Assembly: GCA_031763025.1 (NCBI GenBank)
Contig: JASSKH010000001.1
Coordinates: forward strand, 16,283,142-16,347,141
Direction: 5' to 3'
Length of the DNA: 64,000 bases
DNA from: Macrocystis pyrifera
Lineage: Eukaryota; Sar; Phaeophyceae; Laminariales; Laminariaceae
Shown here: in pieces, positions 26,399-32,300 of the stretch
How positions within the stretch are numbered: the stretch's first letter is position 1
Layout of the letters: every line of letters begins with the position of its first letter
Notes under the pieces: generated by a model
Told to the model about the DNA's origin: nothing
Databases searched by the model: none
Seen by the model: the letters and a program-made list of their open reading frames with translations, nothing else
Made by a program: the position numbers and the translations under genes

Positions 26399-29300
26399 CT
26401 CGTTGTTTTTGTTGTTGGTGATTGTTTAGTGGTGGCGGTTCTGGTGATTTTATCGGTGTCATTTTGTGTGGTTTGTGGTGCTGGTAATGCTGCTGGTCGT
26501 GACGTTGGTTGTGGTGCTGGTGATGTTGTTGTTGACGTCGTCGTCGTTGTCGTCGTTGTTGATGTTTGTTGGTGGCGTTGCCGGTGGCATTGCTATCTTT
26601 ACCGGCTCTGGTATCGAACGCGACTGTGGTACGAGCGCGTTGACCAACAAACAACGCCTCCAATCGGCGGTGCTCGCTCGCACGACTGCCGCCGCCGTCC
26701 AGGGGTATAGCGCCGGCGCCTATCTGGCGTCCAAGATACTGGCCGAGTTGCCGATGGACACCGTTTTCCCCATCATCTTCGGAACCACGTGAGTCTTGCA
26801 ACACCGTCCAATACAGTATTACGGGGGTCCATAGTTAACAGGACCTATGATGTACATAAAAACCTATATATTTGCCAATTTTTACTACCAAAATTTGGTC
26901 CCGTTAACTATGGACCCCCGTAATAGTAGGATTAAAATAACCGCAGTACAGAATAGGCCCACAATCAAGAAACACCACTCTGGACGAAAATATAGAGACC
27001 ACTTGGTATTCGTACTAACCTATAAATGTTCCTTATAATTTCAGCCCATAGTGTGTGAACTTATCATAGCGGGATACGTTTTTTTTTTGTCCATCGCGGG
27101 TACTGATTACTTTGTTTTACTATGTCTTACTATCTATCACTATATATTAAATTAATACTATGGAGTACTTTTTATTACTATGTATTACTATTTATTACCA
27201 TGAATTTATATGTACTATGTACTACCAAGTATTACTTTTTTATTTACGACTGTGTGTTTACCACGTGTTACTATGTATTACTATAGTCCCGTCGAAATAA
27301 CAAGAAAATAAGGTCACTCACTTTTCGGGGACGCTAAGACTTGCCACTTTGGGCGGCAATATAAGGACCACTTGGTATTCACATTGGTGCGTAAACGATC
27401 CTTATATTTTCGGCCACAATGGTACGCAATAGATATGCTCAAGGTTCAAGGTTTGTTCAAACATGTTGTCACGACAAGCCTTGCTCATGTTATACGTGTT
27501 TCGTGTTGGCAAGCCCATATTACAGTCAAGTACTTCGTATATACCAGGGTACAACAGTAGTGGTTTTACGGGGGAACCCACTGGTAATGAGGACTAAATA
27601 TGCCTGCAGTATTACAAAAACTGGAATATATGAATTTCTAGGCTTTGTTTATGATGGGTCCTGATCATTGTTGAGATGGTCCCCCGGAATATAGTAATCA
27701 TAACCAAATAGTACTATTACGGGGGTCCATAGTTAACAGGACCAACTTTTGTTAGTAAAATAGGTAAATATATAGGTTTTTATGTATACAATAGGTCCTA
27801 TTAACTATGTTCCCCCGTAATAGTATGAATACTATAGGCTTTTGTGTAACTGATGGGTCCTGATTACTATGGCCTCCCGTGGTAGAGCTGTGTATTTGCA
27901 CCATTTTTTTATTTTTGTAGATACGTTGGCCTGTAGGATACCAGATAGTATCAAATCATTGTTGGTTTCGGGGGGGCAGTACATGTTTTCTGATGGGATT
28001 CTGAAAAAGTACAGGACAGAACCAATTGTTTCGGTGGAGGGTTCTTGTTGTCAGTACATTGGGAAATATAGTTTTGAATGGCGTACTGTCGGCTCGCCGT
28101 TGACCAGTGTATATCAGTCTGTGCGGAAATGTTAGGATCGGGTCGGTGTTAATATGGATACCCACACGGTCCTTACATTGCCGGACAGAGAGGTACTTTT
28201 TTCGATTTTTTCCGTCTTGTCTAATATGCTATGTTCGCCGTGTTTCTCCAGCTCCCTCCCTTTCGTAGCTGAGACCACGTATCAGGCACTTCTCTCCTCC
28301 CCCCTCCCTTCTACCGTGCGCGCCTTCGGTTTTTACCATAAGAAAGAGTTCGTCATCTTTCTTTCCTTATCGACTCGCGCTTAATCGTACGTACACACGC
28401 TGCTACCATGGCTGCGCTTCATTATTTGCTCCGCATCGTACACAGAAATATCGGTTTTCAGTGCCATGTACTCGTACGTACTGTACACAGCTCTGTGGTC
28501 GTGATCCCAAGCAGGTTGTCCTCGATGGTACGTTAGTGCAGTTGATTATATAGATTTGACTCCCCCGGCGCCGTGTGTTGACTCGACTGCCGCCGCAATC
28601 GCCTCCAGCGTGTACTTCGCGGCCGGACTGAACGCTCCGGTGGGGGGGTGCGTTAAGCTTGCCAAGTTCCTGGGGATTCTTCTGGTACAAGCCCACGGTG
28701 AGGGGGGAAGGGGTAGGAGGGGCGTACTCATGTCATGCTTGGCCGTAGTCACATGCCCATAAACCGTGGAGTTGGGAGGGGGGGGGAAGTATTCATGTCA
28801 TGCATGGCCGTAGTCGTATGACCATAGACCCTCACACCCCTTCAATACCGGGACGGAGCAAGTCGGGTTTTCACCGACCAGAGGGGGGGGGGTTGGTCGG
28901 GTAATTGTTTCGGAGATACACCACGGACTGATCATGTACAGATCATTCCCACTTCACGATCTAGATCTTTCAGGGCAGATAGACCCCTGGCCTGTATGAT
29001 CTGTATGATGTGTATGATTTAGCTCATGTTGTGGGTGAGAGTCGTACAATCTGCATGGTCTAGCACATGTTTCCTAGGTGCGATGTGTACTATGCAGACA
29101 TATTCTGCACTATCTCTCACAATGGCAGCTGAGGAACTAGATCATCTACTGCTGTAGATAGACAGATCATGACCTGGGTGTGTGGAGTATTGGGTTGAAC
29201 GAACTGGGTGCGACCGCTTGCGCGAAATAGCTGCCAGCCTGGCAGCTACGGAAGTGCCTCATGTTCGTGTAGCCTGTCCTGTCTTCTCCGACCTTCCATT

Positions 29301-32300
29301 ATGTGTGTGTGTTTTTTAATTACTTAGGCGCTGCTTGCTCACCACGCGCCTCGATCGGCCTTGTAAGCATGTCATTACGTCATTACATATATCTTTTTCC
29401 GGACAAAATCTCGAGGGATTTTTTGTGGTGGAACTCTGTGAAGTAACTCTCGTTCGGTGGAGATGTTGGCGTCGTTATCGGTTTCCCTCGGCGGTGGTTG
29501 CCATCAGTGGCGAGCGGGGTACGTGGTACTCGCTATCGATGATCGTCGTCGATGATAGTGATGGATGATCGTCATGCATGATCTTCGTCCATGGTCGTCA
29601 TGGATGATCGTTGTCCATGATCGTCATGGATGATCGCCTCCGATGATCGTCAAGGATGATCGCTGTGGTCGAGGACAGCAACGTTCGCCATGAATGACTT
29701 GTCGTTGACGATTGTCATCGATAGTCGACGTCCATCATGATCACTCGGCATGCAAGACTGCGGTTGATTTACTTTGCGAGTACGTTTCATACGCCTGTGA
29801 TCGTCAGCCACCAAAAGCCCGCATCTAGCCGTGATTGTGGCTCTATTCCTCTGTATTTTTCGAGTTGCAATTTATGGCGGCTGTGCCGTCTATCTTCTGC
29901 GCACCAGCCGTTGCTTCAGCTTGTGCTGCTTGTGCTGCTGTTGCTGCCGCTGCTGCTGCTGCTGCTGATGATGATGATGCTGCTACTGCTGCCGCTGTTA
30001 CTCATGCTGCTGCTACCCGAGCTGTCGTTGTTGTTGTTGTTGCTATCGCTGCTGCTGTTGCTGTTGCTGTCGCTGTTAATATTGCTGCTGCTACTGACGC
30101 TGCCCCTGCTGTTGGTGTTGCTGCGTGTGCGTGTTGTTGCTGTTGCTGTTGCTGCCTGTTGCTATTGATACTGCCGCTGCTGCTTGCTGCTCCCGCTACT
30201 GCTTCCATCGTGGACGTCCCCCTCCCCCCCGCGGCGGACGCTGCCCCCCAACCTCGGCAAGCCTCGTCCGCGGTAGGGTTGATGGTGGGATCCTTGTCGC
30301 CTTCCATGGAAGCGGCTAACCTGCTCGGACCTGCCGTGATGATCGTTTCTCTCATGCTCTCCGGGGTGAGCCCACTTGAATGCGCGGCGGTTTAACATCA
30401 CGTTGGGTTAGCCATACTTTACGGGGTAAGGTGACTGGTATGCACGGGAGCTTATCAGCCCTTTGGCTTAGCCGTGGGTTGCGACGCTACTGCAAGCTGT
30501 ACCATAAACGGGCGGGACCTTGTTTGTAGCAGTGGGTGGGTGGGTTAGATAGAGAAGAGAGATGGGGCGATGATTGGTTGACTACGGCGTGCCCCGACGT
30601 GCAGTGGGTAAGCGCACGGTGCCTTTAGCACGCGACTGGATTGCTTGTCTATCAGGCTTGTCGACGGGAGGAATTGCTGCAAGGCACACAGGGCGCTTGG
30701 GAGGGTCGAGGTTGGCGTCGGCGACGCGGGCTGCTCGGTGGTATTTTCTGCGCTTTATATAATTTCTTCAAAAACATAGATACTCCTGTAGATATCTGTT
30801 TTTTCATTCATTGGTGGTGATCGACATCGCCCCCTACCCCTCGGCCAGCCTGCTTGCCGACTTCTCGTCGTTCCATCTCTTGTCTTTTTTTGTTGCGTGA
30901 TTTTGCTTCGCTGAGTAGAGAAAGAACCCGTTTGAGCCCCTTGGTGCACACACCTCTTTCTCTCGTCGTGAATGTAACAGGTACACGACAACATGCCTCC
31001 GTACCTCGAAAAGCCTCGGCCAGCCTGCTTGCCGACTTCTCGTCGTTCCATCTCTTGTCTTTTTTTGTTGCGTGATTTTGCTTCGCTGAGTGGAGAAGGA
31101 ACCCGTTTGAGCCCCTTGGTGCACACACCTCTTTCTCTCGTCGTGAATGTAACAGGTACACGACAACATGCCTCCGTACCTCGAAAAGCTTAAGGTCGTG
31201 TCCACCCTCAACTGGGGCGTTCAGGGCACTGTGAGAACCGAGTTGCTACCTATATGTTCCTTTTCACTTTGTGTTTCAGTTTTCGTTCTCGTTTCCGTTT
31301 CCTTTTTCACTCCGTTACGCTTTACGTTCCTATTTTAGCTTGCGCTTTGATTTTGGTTTCCGCTTCCGCTGCCGTTTCCGATCGTGGTCCCGTTTCTGTT
31401 TCCATTCTCTTTCGGTTTCTGTTATTTTTTGGTTTTCCGTTTCCTTTGCCGTTGCCGTTTTCCGTTTCCGTTTCAGTTTCCGTTTCAGTTTTCGCTTCCA
31501 TGTCGGTTCCCGTTTCCGTTTCTGTTTTGTTGCCGTCGCCGCCTAATGCAACAAAACAGTCGCGCCACTTTTCCCCGCACTAATCGTGTTTTGTCGTTTT
31601 GTGGAAATTGCTGTGCCGGGCCTTGCAGGTGACGAACGAGATGAGAGGGATCAAGTTCGTCCCCGATGGGAAGCGGCTGCTGCTCGGCTGGAAGCTGGGC
31701 ACAAACAAGGAAGTAAGCGAGCGGGAAAAGACGCTTACTCTCCCCATTACAACGCGTGCACTCATAAAAACAATTTTGTTCGTACGAAGTTTTGGTTCGT
31801 CCGAAGCTTGCTCAAAGTTTACTCTTTTGACCAAAGATTGTCCAAAGATTGTCCAAAGCTTGTTCTTGTCCATCTTTGTGTTTAAAGCTTGTCCAAAGCT
31901 TGTGCATTTTTTCTCCAAAGCTTGTTCAGACGTTTGTCCAAATGTTTGGACAAAATGTGCCCATATTTTGTCCAAGGGTTTCCCATTTTTTCTCCGGAGC
32001 TTGTCCAGATTGTGTCGATGTTTTTTGTCCAAATGTTGTCGAAAGCTCGTCCGCCACTTGCCCGCTTTATTCCCAAAGCTTTGTCCAAAGCTTGTCCGAA
32101 GTTTTCACCAAAAGTTCGTCCAAAGTTTCGGCCTTGGTAGACGATTAGTAGTAGTTCAATGGGGCAGTCCGTGAAGAGATCAAGTCGTGGTCTCCTTGCA
32201 CTTTTGCTATTCAGCACCTGGTACCTGATACAATGTTTGTCTTGTCGTTTCGCCAATATTGGCCTTAATATTCTACAGCAGTAGTTTCTTGTGCAGGGGA

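Noticed and set aside
26593-26702. Extension of ABCG exon 13 upstream in the same open frame
   Set aside because: The acceptor at 26702 joins exon 12 in phase and gives the family's spacing. The upstream residues do not resemble ABCG sequence.
30755-31211. Overlapping frames on both strands around exon 16, internally repeated
   Set aside because: The repetition comes from the 175-bp tandem duplication and not from a protein repeat.
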